Positions 52,022 to 61,321 are shown, counted from the stretch's first letter. The stretch: DNA of 63,491 bases from Ferrovibrio sp. (GCF_002796975.1 NZ_PEKV01000009.1:65098-128588), one strand, 5' to 3'. Notes: generated by a model not told the origin, from the sequence alone. Numbers and translations: made by a program.

Positions 52022-53059
52022 ATGGACAAGGCAAAGCTGGACGCGTTGCGGCAGAAATATACGACTGCCAGGGGTGGCGACATTTTCGATCCGCATTTCG
52101 CCAGAGTGGCGGCGCAGGTTCTCGTCGATCCCGAACAGCGCAAATGGCCATTCGCCGATGTGGCTACCTTTGTCGGCGCGCCGTATCGGCAGGTAAAGGA
52201 CGATGCCGATTTCGTCGGGTTGGACTGTGCGCTGGTCGGTGTGCCGATGGATCTCGGTGTCACCAATCGCACCGGTGCACGGCTCGGGCCCCGTGCCGTG
52301 CGCGCTGTCGAACGCATCGGACCATATGAACATGTTCTGAAACGCGCGCCACTGGGCGAGATCAGTGTGGCCGATATCGGCGATGTGCCGATGCGCAGCC
52401 GTTTCGATCTGGCATCCTGCCACGCCGATATCGAGGCTTTCTATAAACGCATCCGAACTGCGGGCGTAATCCCGCTGTCGGTTGGCGGCGACCATTCGAT
52501 CACGCTGCCGATCATGCGTGCACTTGGCGCAGGTCGTCCTCTCGGCATGGTGCATATCGATGCCCATTGCGACACCAGCGGCGAATACGAGGGCACCAAA
52601 TTCCATCATGGCGGTCCGTTCCGCCAGGCGGTGCTGGATGGCGTGCTGGACCCGGAGCGCTGTATCCAGATCGGCATTCGCGGCGCGGCGGAATATCTGT
52701 GGGAATTCTCGGTCGACAGTGGCATGACCGTGATCCATGCCGAGGAAATCGATGGGATGGGCATTCCGGCGGTGATCGAGAAAGCGCAGCAGGTGGTGGG
52801 TGACGGCCCGGTCTATATCACCTTCGATGTCGATGGCCTCGACCCGGCCTTTGCGCCGGGCACCGGCACGCCGGAAGTGGGCGGGCTGACGCCGCGCGAG
52901 GCGCAGGCGATCCTGCGCGGTCTGGTCGGGTTGGATATCGTCGGCGGCGATGTAGTCGAAGTGGCGCCGCAATATGACGCCAGTACGGTGACAGCGCAGG
53001 CGGCGGCGCAGATGCTGTTCACGCTGCTTTGTCTGGTTTCAATCCGTAAGGCTGGTTAG
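52022..53059 (+). CDS. Agmatinase-family ureohydrolase
   Basis: 345 residues, binuclear manganese hydrolase of the arginase/agmatinase/guanidinobutyrase family. Metal ligands visible: His in VGGDHSIT, Asp/His/Asp in HIDAHCDT, and Asp/Asp in FDVDGLDPAFAPGTGTPEVGG. Most likely agmatine to putrescine plus urea, given the divergent homospermidine synthase next door, but guanidinobutyrase or guanidinopropionase activity cannot be excluded. ATG 52022 preferred to a longer in-frame extension that overlaps hss. Stop overlaps the convergent dehydrogenase stop. Confidence 0.9.
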   Translation: MDKAKLDALRQKYTTARGGDIFDPHFARVAAQVLVDPEQRKWPFADVATFVGAPYRQVKDDADFVGLDCALVGVPMDLGVTNRTGARLGPRAVRAVERIGPYEHVLKRAPLGEISVADIGDVPMRSRFDLASCHADIEAFYKRIRTAGVIPLSVGGDHSITLPIMRALGAGRPLGMVHIDAHCDTSGEYEGTKFHHGGPFRQAVLDGVLDPERCIQIGIRGAAEYLWEFSVDSGMTVIHAEEIDGMGIPAVIEKAQQVVGDGPVYITFDVDGLDPAFAPGTGTPEVGGLTPREAQAILRGLVGLDIVGGDVVEVAPQYDASTVTAQAAAQMLFTLLCLVSIRKAG

Positions 53060-54051
53060 ACCTTCACGCCCAGCCGGGCCAGCCGGTTTGCCGCCGCGGC
53101 ATTGACGGCACCTTCGGGGACGCGGCCCGCCCTAAGCGCCTCGACCTGCTTGACCGTATCGAAAGCCTGGTGTGATACGGCCTCCGGGGTCAAACCGCCG
53201 ATATGCGGCGTGGCAATTACATCCTTACGCTTCGCCAGAATGGGTGAGGGCATCTGGTCGGGCGCGCGGCCGACATCCATTGCGGCACCGGCCAGATGAC
53301 CGCTGTCCAACGCTTCAGCGAGGGCGGCTTCGTCGACCAGTTCGCCGCGCGCCAGATTGATGAAATAGCTGCCGGGCTGCATAGCGGCGAAGATGCGCGC
53401 ATCCATCAGCTTTTCGGTCTGCGCATTGGCCGGCGCCAGGCAGACTACAAATTTCGCGTCATGTAGCAAATGGTTCAGTGTCACCTGCTTCACATGCGGA
53501 TCGGTGATCTGCACCAGTGGATCGCTGGCCAACACGCTCATGCCCATTGCATGCGCCAGTTTGGCAACGCGGCGGCCGATGGCGCCGTAGCCAATGATGC
53601 CGATGCTGGACCGAGAAAGCTGGATGCCCATATGGATCGGCGGCGTCTCGCCATTGCGATAGGCGGTAACCGCGGCGCTGACTCCGCGCGCCAGATCGAC
53701 CAGCATGCCGACGGCAAGTTCGGCGACTGAGTCCATGAAGCCGGCAGTGGCGCGGGTGACCAGCACGCCAGCCTGATCGGCGGCCGCGCGGTCGATGTTG
53801 CGGATATCCATGGCGCAGCGCAGGAAGGCAACGAGGTTGGGCAGTTGCTCGAACACTGCGGCATCGCCGGGCGTCTGTCGGTCTGACACGATCATATCAC
53901 AACCACGCGCCTGCGCGATCAGTTCTTCGGTGGTTAATGGCGTGTCGCCCTTATGCAACTTGACATCACCCAACCCACGCAAAGCGGCGAGCGCTTCGTC
54001 GCCGTAATAGTTGCGCAAGGCCTCGGGAGTGTGGGTCAGCAGGATACGCAT
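53056..54051 (-). CDS. D-2-hydroxyacid dehydrogenase (PGDH-like)
   Basis: 331 residues. NAD-binding motif GIIGYGAIGRRVAKLA, catalytic Arg in INLARGELVDE, and His in ATPHIGGLTPEA. The Glu that usually follows in DVFxxEP is not obvious (the segment reads DVGRAPDQMP), so activity may deviate from phosphoglycerate dehydrogenase. Last gene of the TRAP operon, 10 bp after lacI-type regulator; probably oxidises or reduces the substrate imported by the TRAP system. Confidence 0.87.
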   Translation of the reverse strand: MRILLTHTPEALRNYYGDEALAALRGLGDVKLHKGDTPLTTEELIAQARGCDMIVSDRQTPGDAAVFEQLPNLVAFLRCAMDIRNIDRAAADQAGVLVTRATAGFMDSVAELAVGMLVDLARGVSAAVTAYRNGETPPIHMGIQLSRSSIGIIGYGAIGRRVAKLAHAMGMSVLASDPLVQITDPHVKQVTLNHLLHDAKFVVCLAPANAQTEKLMDARIFAAMQPGSYFINLARGELVDEAALAEALDSGHLAGAAMDVGRAPDQMPSPILAKRKDVIATPHIGGLTPEAVSHQAFDTVKQVEALRAGRVPEGAVNAAAANRLARLGVKV

Positions 54052-54061
54052 GTAAACTCGA

Positions 54062-55099
54062 TCAACGTGACTGCGGCGCTGTAACAGACTGTCGCTGTAG
54101 CAGCGTGGATGAAAAGCGGAATTCGTCTGGCTTGGTATTCGGCTGCTTCAGACGCAGCATGATGCGGTCGACCATGGTACGCGCCAGATCGGGCAGCGGC
54201 AGCCGGATGGTGGTGAGCGGTGGCGCCGTGTAAGCCCCGAGCGGAATGCCATCCATGCCGACCACGGACATGTCGTGCGGCAATTCCAGGCCCTGTTCGC
54301 GCAGGCCGGCCATCAGACCGATGGCCATCATGTCGTTGATTGCCACGGCAGCCGTCGGCCGGTCGGCATGCTGCACCAGCGGCGCGGCCAGGCTCTGGCC
54401 CAGTTCGGCCATTTCCTCGTCGGCATAATGCGAGGCCGTGCTGCCGGCGATCACCACACCTCGAATCCCGGCGCGTTCGACGGCATGTATGAAGCCTTCG
54501 CGTTTTTCGGCACGGCTGAAAGTCCAGCCCGAAGGGGTTAGGAAGGCGATGGTGCGGTGGCCCTGCTCGGCCAGATGCTGCACCGCGAGGCTGGCGCCGG
54601 CGACGTTGTCGGCCGAGACGTAATCCAGGATCGGCTGGCGATCACGGCGCGCATGGCTGTCGTAGCTCACCGCCACCAGGCCGCGCGATACCGGATCTTC
54701 GAAATGAGCTTCATCGGCCAGTGAGGAAATCACGATTACGCCGCGCACGCCCTGCGACCACATATCCTCAAGGAAGGCGCGTTCCTGCTGCGGATCGCGG
54801 TAGGTGTTGGCGACGATGACGCGATAGCCATGGCGGGCGCGGGCAACAATCTCGATCTCGCGCGCCAGCAGGCCATAAGACGGGTTGCCCATCGACGGCA
54901 CCAGCAGGCCCAGCATCTCGATCTGGCCGGTCTTGAGCTGGCGCGCCGTGCGATTGGGCTGGAAGCCGAGTTCGGCCACCGCCTGCTGTACGCGGCCAAG
55001 CGTTTCCTTGCTCATCTTGTCGACGCGGCCGTTCAGGACGTTCGACACTGTCGAAGTCGAGACCCTGGCCAGTTTTGCGACGTCGGTGATGGTAGACAT
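54062..55099 (-). CDS. LacI-family transcriptional regulator
   Basis: 345 residues: N-terminal LacI HTH MSTITDVAKLARVSTSTVSNVLNGR, hinge ELGFQPNRTARQLKTG, and a periplasmic-binding-protein-like effector domain (LLVPSMGNPSYGLLAREIE, AINDMMAIGLMAGLREQG, VVGMDGIPLGAYTAPPLTT). Start ATG 55099 is 2 bp from the permease stop, so it belongs to the TRAP operon and probably controls it through the operator at 58135-58156. Ligand unknown. Confidence 0.93.
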   Translation of the reverse strand: MSTITDVAKLARVSTSTVSNVLNGRVDKMSKETLGRVQQAVAELGFQPNRTARQLKTGQIEMLGLLVPSMGNPSYGLLAREIEIVARARHGYRVIVANTYRDPQQERAFLEDMWSQGVRGVIVISSLADEAHFEDPVSRGLVAVSYDSHARRDRQPILDYVSADNVAGASLAVQHLAEQGHRTIAFLTPSGWTFSRAEKREGFIHAVERAGIRGVVIAGSTASHYADEEMAELGQSLAAPLVQHADRPTAAVAINDMMAIGLMAGLREQGLELPHDMSVVGMDGIPLGAYTAPPLTTIRLPLPDLARTMVDRIMLRLKQPNTKPDEFRFSSTLLQRQSVTAPQSR

Positions 55100-55101
55100 G
55101 C

Positions 55102-56985
55102 TCAGTTCATGCCGAATCGGGAAGGCAGCCACAGCGAGAAGCTGGGGAACAGCACGAGTATAACGAGGCCGATTGCCAGAATGGCAAGGTATTTCATCAT
55201 CGGCCGTGCCACATCCTGCACACGGGTGCCCGTCATGGTGCAGGTGGCAAAAAGCCCGAGGCCCACCGGAGGTGCAAAGAGCCCGAAGCCCATCGCGATC
55301 ACCATCACGGTGCCGAAATGCAGTGGATTGACACCGAGCTGCGCGGCGATCGGCGTCAGCAGCGGACCGAAGATGATCAGCGCCGGTGCGCCTTCCAGCA
55401 CGGCACCGAAGAAGATCATCACCACCGTGGCCAACAGCAGGAACATGATGCTGCCGTAGGTATGGCCGAACTCGATCATGGTGCCCGAGATCAGGGCGGG
55501 AATTTGCTCGATGGTCAGCGCATAGGCAAAGCCCGAGGCTGCCGCCACGATGAACAGGATGCTGCCGGCCATGGCGGCCGACTGCACGAACAGCTTCACG
55601 GTCAACCGTACAGTCAGTTCGCGGAAGGCGAGACCGCCGACCACCAGCGCGTAGACAACGGCGAAAGCTGAAATCTCGGTGGAGGTGGCGAGACCGGTCA
55701 TCACGCCGCGGCCGATCATCAGGATCATCAGTAATGCCACCAGCGAACCGACGATCAGTTGGGTCAGCGAGCGGTCGCTGGCCTTGAGATGTTCGGGCGC
55801 AACCTTACCGCCTTTCCAGACCGCGACGACGGCCAGCAGCAGCGCCAGGAAGGCGGCCGGCATCAGCCCGGCGACGAACAGCCCGCCGACCGAGACATTG
55901 GCGACGAAGGCGAAGATGATCATGTTGACGCAGGGTGGGATGGTTTCCGCCATCACGGCCGTACAGGCAAGCAGACCGGCCGTTTCATTGGGATCCTGCC
56001 GGCTGCGGCGTACGGCCGGCATGATGATGCCGCCGACAGCTGCGATATCTGCCAGCTTGGAACCGGAAATGCCGGAGAAGACCGCAGTGGCGACGATGGT
56101 GATCAGATTGATGCCGCCGCGCAGCCGCCCCATCATGCGCAGCAACAGCTCGATCAACCGCGATGACATGCCATTGGCTTCCATGGCGATGCCGGCCAGC
56201 ACGAAGAAGGGGATCGCCAGCAGCACGAAGTGATCGGCGCCGGCGGCCACCTGCTGCGAATAGATTACCATTGGCAGTGACGGATCGGCGAGGAAATAGG
56301 CCAGCGAGGCGAAGGCGAGTGCGAATGCAATCGGTACGCCGATCACGATGCTGCCGAGGAAGCCGACCAGCAGCAGAAGCAGCGGCGACGGTGCCGACTC
56401 CCAAGCATAGGTATGCCAGGCCGCCAGCACGGCAAAGGCGATGATCACACCAGTCAGGGTGCCGAAGGCAAGCGGTCGTGGTGCCTCGAAGGCGTTGGCC
56501 AGCGCGAAGATCGCCATGCACAGGCTGCCGATCACCACCGGCCAGGCATAGATGCCATGTGGCAGGCCGAGTGGCGTGGTCTGGCCGGCGCTTTCCTCCA
56601 GCAGCATGTAGGAGGTGATCAGCAGCGCCAGTGCTACAGCGGCGATGATCCATTGCGCGATCTGCACCAGTACAGTTTGCCAGCGTGTGGGGAAGAGGCC
56701 GCGGAAGACGTCAATCCCGGCATGGTGATTACGGCCAAGTGCGGTAGCGGCGCCGAGAAAGACCAGCATCACCATCAAGGCGCGGGCCACTTCCTCGGCC
56801 CAGTCGACCGGGTCGTGCAGGAAGTAGCGGTAGATCACCGAGGCAAAAACGACGGCGACATCGACGGCAAGGGCGACACCGGCAGCATGTTCGATCAGGC
56901 TCAGGCCGGTGCGCAAGCCGTCGCCCAGGCGACCGAACCGTTCATACAGAACCGGTGCATCTGGTATCGCTGCGCTGCTGTTCAT
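55102..56985 (-). CDS. TRAP transporter fused DctQM permease
   Basis: 627 residues, fused small (DctQ, about 1-190) and large (DctM, from about 200) subunits. DctQ part: VIYRYFLHDPVDWAEEVARALMVMLVFLG and GRNHHAGIDVF. DctM part: FVLLAIPFFVLAGIAMEANG, VATAVFSGISGSKLADIAAVGGI, FFGAVLEGAPALIIFGPLLTPIA, and GLFAPPVGLGLFATCTM. Uses the sodium/proton gradient to import an organic acid. ATG 56985 chosen over 57009 because of the upstream AGGAGTGTCAGG-like site. Confidence 0.93.
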   Translation of the reverse strand: MNSSAAIPDAPVLYERFGRLGDGLRTGLSLIEHAAGVALAVDVAVVFASVIYRYFLHDPVDWAEEVARALMVMLVFLGAATALGRNHHAGIDVFRGLFPTRWQTVLVQIAQWIIAAVALALLITSYMLLEESAGQTTPLGLPHGIYAWPVVIGSLCMAIFALANAFEAPRPLAFGTLTGVIIAFAVLAAWHTYAWESAPSPLLLLLVGFLGSIVIGVPIAFALAFASLAYFLADPSLPMVIYSQQVAAGADHFVLLAIPFFVLAGIAMEANGMSSRLIELLLRMMGRLRGGINLITIVATAVFSGISGSKLADIAAVGGIIMPAVRRSRQDPNETAGLLACTAVMAETIPPCVNMIIFAFVANVSVGGLFVAGLMPAAFLALLLAVVAVWKGGKVAPEHLKASDRSLTQLIVGSLVALLMILMIGRGVMTGLATSTEISAFAVVYALVVGGLAFRELTVRLTVKLFVQSAAMAGSILFIVAAASGFAYALTIEQIPALISGTMIEFGHTYGSIMFLLLATVVMIFFGAVLEGAPALIIFGPLLTPIAAQLGVNPLHFGTVMVIAMGFGLFAPPVGLGLFATCTMTGTRVQDVARPMMKYLAILAIGLVILVLFPSFSLWLPSRFGMN

Positions 56986-57061
56986 CCTGACACTCCCTGC
57001 TGCCTGCATCCTGCCGGGGGGCGCCCGGCAGGATTACTGGCATCCGTTCTTCGATGGTTAC

Positions 57062-58099
57062 TTAGCCACGCGCCTTGGCGATGGCCTCGAAGACCGGCTT
57101 GGTAGCGGGATACTGCGCCATGAACTGCGCATAAAGTGTATCCGATACCGGCTTGGCGATGGCGGCGCGGTCGGCGGCCGGGAAGGGAGTGAAGGTGACG
57201 CCGAGCTTTTCCAGTTCCTTCATCGCACCGGTCGCCTTGGTATCGGCAATCGCGCGTTCGGCTACAGTGGCTTCGCGCGCCGCCGCCAGGAAGGCCTCTT
57301 TCAGGTTGGCCGGTACCTTGGCCAGACCGCGCTTGCCGATCGCGCAGATCATCGGGCTGAACAGGTGATCGGTGCGCATACAGAATTTCGCCACCTCGTA
57401 GAAGCGGCTCGACAGCACCGTCGCCGGGTCATGCTCGAAGCCGTCCACCACGCCGGTCTGCAGTGCGGTGTAGAGTTCATTCACCGGGATCGGTACCGGC
57501 ACGGCCCCCATCAGCTTGAAGGTTTCAATGAAAGCCGGGGCCGGCAGCACGCGCAGCTTCACATTCTTCAACCCGGCCATATTCCCGACCTTGTTGCGGG
57601 TATAGACGCTGCGCGCGCCGAAATGGAAACCCCAGCCCAGCACGTTGACGCCCTTGCGCTCCGCCAGCATCGCCTCGAAGGTCTTGCCGACACCGCCATC
57701 CAGCGCCTTGGCGCCATGGGTATAACTGTCGAACAGGAAGCCGAGATCAAGCGCGCCGAGTTCGGGCACGGCGGTGGCCCAGATCGACGAACCGGTGATC
57801 ATCATGTCGACCGAACCGATGATCACCTGCTGCACAACATCGGCTTCCTTGCCAAGTTGGCTGTTGGGGAAGAAGTCGAGACGGATGCGGTCGCCCGCCT
57901 TCGCCTTCAGATTCTTCTGAAACAATTCGAACCAGACATGGTGCGCGGCATTCGGATCGACCGGCATGCTGGAGGAGACCCGGAAGGTGATCGGTGCGCC
58001 CTGTGCAAGGACGGCAGGCGCGGGGAACAGGCCTGTGGCGGCAATGCCAGCGGCGACAGTGGCGCCCGAGCCGATAAAACGGCGGCGAGTAATCGTCAT
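57062..58099 (-). CDS. TRAP transporter solute-binding protein DctP
   Basis: 345 residues, periplasmic receptor. Tat signal TRRRFIGSGATVAAG, cleavage after VLAQ. Typical DctP features: RVSSSMPVDPNAAHHVWFELFQ, ARSVYTRNK, LRVLPAPAFIETFKLMGAVPVPIPVNELYTALQTGVVDGFEHD (the Arg-containing ligand clamp). First gene of the operon: dctP, dctQM, lacI, dehydrogenase. Ligand not determinable; sugar acids or hydroxy acids are usual. Confidence 0.93.
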   Translation of the reverse strand: MTITRRRFIGSGATVAAGIAATGLFPAPAVLAQGAPITFRVSSSMPVDPNAAHHVWFELFQKNLKAKAGDRIRLDFFPNSQLGKEADVVQQVIIGSVDMMITGSSIWATAVPELGALDLGFLFDSYTHGAKALDGGVGKTFEAMLAERKGVNVLGWGFHFGARSVYTRNKVGNMAGLKNVKLRVLPAPAFIETFKLMGAVPVPIPVNELYTALQTGVVDGFEHDPATVLSSRFYEVAKFCMRTDHLFSPMICAIGKRGLAKVPANLKEAFLAAAREATVAERAIADTKATGAMKELEKLGVTFTPFPAADRAAIAKPVSDTLYAQFMAQYPATKPVFEAIAKARG

Positions 58100-58134
58100 G
58101 CGGTGGTTTCCTTTCCCTGGTTCTTTTTTAGTGT

Positions 58135-58180
58135 ATCGATTTACTAAATCGATTTACTATGGGAAATGAGATTCTGTCAA
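58135..58180 (-). promoter_or_regulatory. Promoter and LacI-type operator of the TRAP operon
   Basis: -35 TTGACA on the minus strand (plus-strand tgtcaa, 58175-58180). Immediately downstream, TAAATCGATTTA (58145-58156) is a perfect 12-bp palindrome with the central CG of LacI-family operators, overlapping the -10 position. ATCGATTTA-c-TAAATCGAT (58135-58153) is a second, overlapping 9-1-9 inverted repeat, so two operator registers or a tandem site exist. Inference from motif; the adjacent LacI gene is the obvious regulator. Confidence 0.75.
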
Positions 58181-58307
58181 TCTTTTTCAGACGGATCGCT
58201 TTCACACGTTCCGTCCTGGGTGCTGGCACATAAGAGAGAGAGGTGATGCCGTCGCCTTCACAGACACGTGTCTCTGTATCGCGCGCCATGGCGATGCGAC
58301 CGGCCGT

Positions 58308-58622
58308 ATGCGCGGTGTTGCCGCCGGCTATCCGGCCTTCGACAAACGCAGCGGCAAGACCATCGACCTGCAGGACCGCAGCAACGCTTGCGGGGTTGAA
58401 CACCAGCAGCCGGTTTTTGCGGCCGAGAGCCGGCTGCTGCTCGGACTGGCAGCGCTAACTGGTGCCGACGAGCTGGTGGCACTGGAGCTGTATCTCAGCG
58501 ACCGCACCGCCGGCATGCCAGCCGAACCCCCGGCTGTAACGACTATCGCCGACCGGGCATTGCGTCACCGCGGACAAAAGCTGATATTCCGCGTGCGGGC
58601 ATCACGCCCATATGCAGGCTGA
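58308..58622 (+). CDS. Hypothetical protein, coupled to the next gene
   Basis: 104 residues from ATG 58308; the frame stays open upstream to 58170 with no alternative standard start. Sequence such as AGYPAFDKRSGKTIDLQDRSNACG and LIFRVRASRPYAG matches no family I know. Its stop TGA is immediately followed by the ATG of the next gene, which suggests a real, translationally coupled gene rather than a chance frame. Start uncertain. Confidence 0.4.
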   Translation: MRGVAAGYPAFDKRSGKTIDLQDRSNACGVEHQQPVFAAESRLLLGLAALTGADELVALELYLSDRTAGMPAEPPAVTTIADRALRHRGQKLIFRVRASRPYAG

Positions 58623-59327
58623 ATGTCCACCCCAATCAGGCCGTTGAAGTCGCCGCTGCAGGCTGGCCTGCCGGATCGCCTGCATAATGCGCTGCTGTGG
58701 CGTGCCGAACAGGCAAAAGTCAGTCTGGACGATGTCGCCAAGTCGGTGGGGATGTCCCCAGAGATTCTGGCTGCGAAATGCAGCGGCGCATCCGACATTC
58801 TGTTCCAGGATGTCGAGGTGCTGGAAGACTATTTCACCGCTATCGGTTTCCCCGGCCTGATCGACGAGGTGCGCCGGCCGCATGGCTGGGCGTCCTATCC
58901 GCTGCCGATCAGTGTTGCGCGTGAAAACCAGATTGCCAGCCGTCTGCTGAATCTGGCGGGCGATATCCGTGGCGCCGGACTCTCATTGCCCGAATTCCTC
59001 GGCGAATGCGGTCTGCTGCCATATGTGCATATCATGGTGAAAACAGATGATGCGATCCGCACCGTGCATTGTGGCGGCTCGGCGGCGGCAAGCGCTGTGA
59101 GCGTCGACCGCAGTATTCTGGGCCGCGATTTGCGCCTGCTGAACGATCGTGCCTATGGCTATTTCCTGCACAACCATATTTCGGAACTGCTGCGGCGTGG
59201 CCAGCCCGATCTCTGCCGCATCACCTCGCCGACGCTGCATTACTCGCGGCTCAGCGTGCCGGCTGGCCTGACCATGGTCAGCTATTCCTTCGACGTCGAA
59301 GCCGCCGCGTCGTTCACGCTGCGCTGA
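58623..59327 (+). CDS. Unrecognised regulator-like protein with N-terminal HTH-like helices
   Basis: 234 residues. Residues about 20-60 (LHNALLWRAEQAKVSLDDVAKSVGMSPEILAAK) resemble a helix-turn-helix start, followed by a mixed alpha/beta region without clear family motifs and a C-terminal LHYSRLSVPAGLTMVSYSFDVE segment reminiscent of a PAS/ligand domain end. No signal or membrane segment. Its role is unknown; it lies 2 bp upstream of, and convergent with, the LysR gene. Confidence 0.65.
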   Translation: MSTPIRPLKSPLQAGLPDRLHNALLWRAEQAKVSLDDVAKSVGMSPEILAAKCSGASDILFQDVEVLEDYFTAIGFPGLIDEVRRPHGWASYPLPISVARENQIASRLLNLAGDIRGAGLSLPEFLGECGLLPYVHIMVKTDDAIRTVHCGGSAAASAVSVDRSILGRDLRLLNDRAYGYFLHNHISELLRRGQPDLCRITSPTLHYSRLSVPAGLTMVSYSFDVEAAASFTLR

Positions 59328-59329
59328 AG

Positions 59330-60211
59330 TCATCCGAGCGCCGGCACTTCCGCCAGCAGTACCGCGAGTGACGGATTGGTATTGCTGCGCCGCCAGGCCA
59401 GATGCAGTTCAGCCACGCGCGAGCCGATATCGATAGGCCGCAGCACCACGCCGCGGAAGCGCAGGTTAATCGCCGCCTGCGGTACCAGCGCCACGCCAAG
59501 CCCAGCCTTGACCAGGCCCAGGATCGAATGAATCTGGCTGATATGCTGCACATACTGCGGCGTGACGCCGGCCTCGGCGAAAATCGCGGCCAGCAGGTCG
59601 TAGAAATACCGCGCCTCATACGGGGAATAGGTCACCAGCGGTTCATGGTCGAGATCGGCCAGCGTCGCCTCGCGCACCTTGGCCAGCCAGTGTCCCGTCG
59701 GCACTGCCAGCACCAGCGGTTCGCGCACGACGCAGCGCGAATGCAGTTCGACGCGGCTGAACGGCTGACGGACCAGGCCAATATCGATGCGTCCGGCGGT
59801 CAGGGCTTCCAGTTGATCGGCCGATACCATCTCGCGCAGGATCAGGTCGATGTCGGGTGCAGCCTTGCGGAAATGGGCAATCAGTCGCGGCAGGTAGTCG
59901 TAGCCCGACACTGCGGTGAATCCGATGCTGACCGAACCGGCGTCGCCCTGCGCGGTACGCTTGGCCGACAGTGCCGCCGCTTCGGCCAGACGCAGCAGCC
60001 GGCGCGCTTCCGGCAGGAAGCCCGCGCCCGAGGGCGTGAGAACGACCGTGCGGCTGGTGCGTTCGAATAACCGGACTTCAAGCGCATGCTCGAGCAGCTG
60101 GATCTGCCGGCTGAGCGGAGGCTGCGTGAGGTTCAGGCGTTTCGCGGCGCGGCCGAAATGAAGCTCCTCGGCAACGGCGACGAAGCAGCGGAGTTGGCTG
60201 AGTTCGAACAT
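59330..60211 (-). CDS. LysR-family transcriptional regulator
   Basis: 293 residues. N-terminal HTH FELSQLRCFVAVAEELHFGRAAKRLNLTQPPLSRQIQLLEHAL is textbook LysR; the C-terminal effector domain contains GSVSIGFTAVSGYDYLP. Divergent from tctCBA with 118 bp between starts, the standard LysR arrangement, so it most likely controls that operon. The effector is probably the transported tricarboxylate or a breakdown product. Confidence 0.94.
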   Translation of the reverse strand: MFELSQLRCFVAVAEELHFGRAAKRLNLTQPPLSRQIQLLEHALEVRLFERTSRTVVLTPSGAGFLPEARRLLRLAEAAALSAKRTAQGDAGSVSIGFTAVSGYDYLPRLIAHFRKAAPDIDLILREMVSADQLEALTAGRIDIGLVRQPFSRVELHSRCVVREPLVLAVPTGHWLAKVREATLADLDHEPLVTYSPYEARYFYDLLAAIFAEAGVTPQYVQHISQIHSILGLVKAGLGVALVPQAAINLRFRGVVLRPIDIGSRVAELHLAWRRSNTNPSLAVLLAEVPALG

Positions 60212-60329
60212 CGATCCAAAAAAGGTATTGATCTATCCCGAAATTAACTCAGTACGGCATCGAATGTCCAATACGATCAAACGCACCAGACGGCCACAGA
60301 CCGTCCAGAACTGCATGGAGGAAAGCAAT

Positions 60330-61316
60330 ATGAAGACCCGCATGATCCGGGCCCTTGCCCTGTCGGCGTTCGCCGCCGCCGCTTTCGTCGCCGTCCCGTT
60401 CAGCGCTGCCAAAGCGCAGGATTTCAAAGGCCCCGTGCGCATCGTAGTGCCGTTTGCGCCGGGCGGCACGTCCGACATCCTGGCCCGCCTGATCGGGCCG
60501 AAGCTGTCGGATGCGATCAAGACCAGCGTGATCGTGGAAAACAAGCCGGGTGCTGCGGGTAATCTTGGTGCCGAAGCGGTGGCCAAGGCCAAGCCCGATG
60601 GCCACACCCTGCTGCTGATGGATGTCGGCAATCTCTCCACGGCGCCGAGCCTGTTCCCCGACCTCAATTTCAACATCCAGAAGGATCTCGCGCCGATCGG
60701 CATGGTGATGTTCGGCCCTTATGTGCTGGCCGTGCATCCTTCCGTCGGCGTGTCGACGCCGAAGGATCTGGTCGCCTATGCCAAGGCCAATCCCGGCAAG
60801 CTGACGGTGGCGAATTCCGGTGTCGGCGCGGTGAATCACATCACCGCCATCACGATTGCCAAGGCACTCGGCATTCAGTGGAAGAACGTGCCCTACAAAG
60901 GCGGTTCGGCCGCGTCGCGCGCGGTGATCAGCGGCGAGAGCAACACCATCATCAACGGCACGACGGCGACACTGCCCTTCGTCGTCAACAAGCAGCTGGT
61001 CGGCATTGCCGTCAGCGGCGACCAGCGCCTGCCGACTGCGAAGGATCTGCCCACCTTCAAGGAAGCTGGCTTCCCGGCCGGTGACGCCGGCACCTGGCAG
61101 GGCCTGCTGACCACCGGCGGCACACCGGCGCCACTCGTCAACAAGCTGAATGCCGAACTGAAGAAGATTCTCGCCATGCCGGATGTGCAGGCCAAGATCG
61201 CCGAGCAGGGTGGCGTAGTGAAGGCCGGCTCGCCGGCTGACTTCGCCAAGTGGCTCGACAACAGCGTAAAGACCTGGGGCGGAGTGATCAAGGAAAACGG
61301 CCTCAAGGCCCAGTAA
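60330..61316 (+). CDS. tctC: TTT-family substrate-binding protein TctC
   Basis: 328 residues, periplasmic. Sec signal MIRALALSAFAAAAFVAVPFSAAKAQ. Bug-family features: VRIVVPFAPGGTSDILAR, VIVENKPGAAGNLGAEAVAKAKPDGHTLL, VPYKGGSAASRAVISGE and the C-terminal FAKWLDNSVKTWGGVIKENGL. ATG 60330 follows GGAGGAAAG; the upstream in-frame extension has no signal. First gene of tctCBA. Confidence 0.94.
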   Translation: MKTRMIRALALSAFAAAAFVAVPFSAAKAQDFKGPVRIVVPFAPGGTSDILARLIGPKLSDAIKTSVIVENKPGAAGNLGAEAVAKAKPDGHTLLLMDVGNLSTAPSLFPDLNFNIQKDLAPIGMVMFGPYVLAVHPSVGVSTPKDLVAYAKANPGKLTVANSGVGAVNHITAITIAKALGIQWKNVPYKGGSAASRAVISGESNTIINGTTATLPFVVNKQLVGIAVSGDQRLPTAKDLPTFKEAGFPAGDAGTWQGLLTTGGTPAPLVNKLNAELKKILAMPDVQAKIAEQGGVVKAGSPADFAKWLDNSVKTWGGVIKENGLKAQ

Positions 61317-61321
61317 GCACG

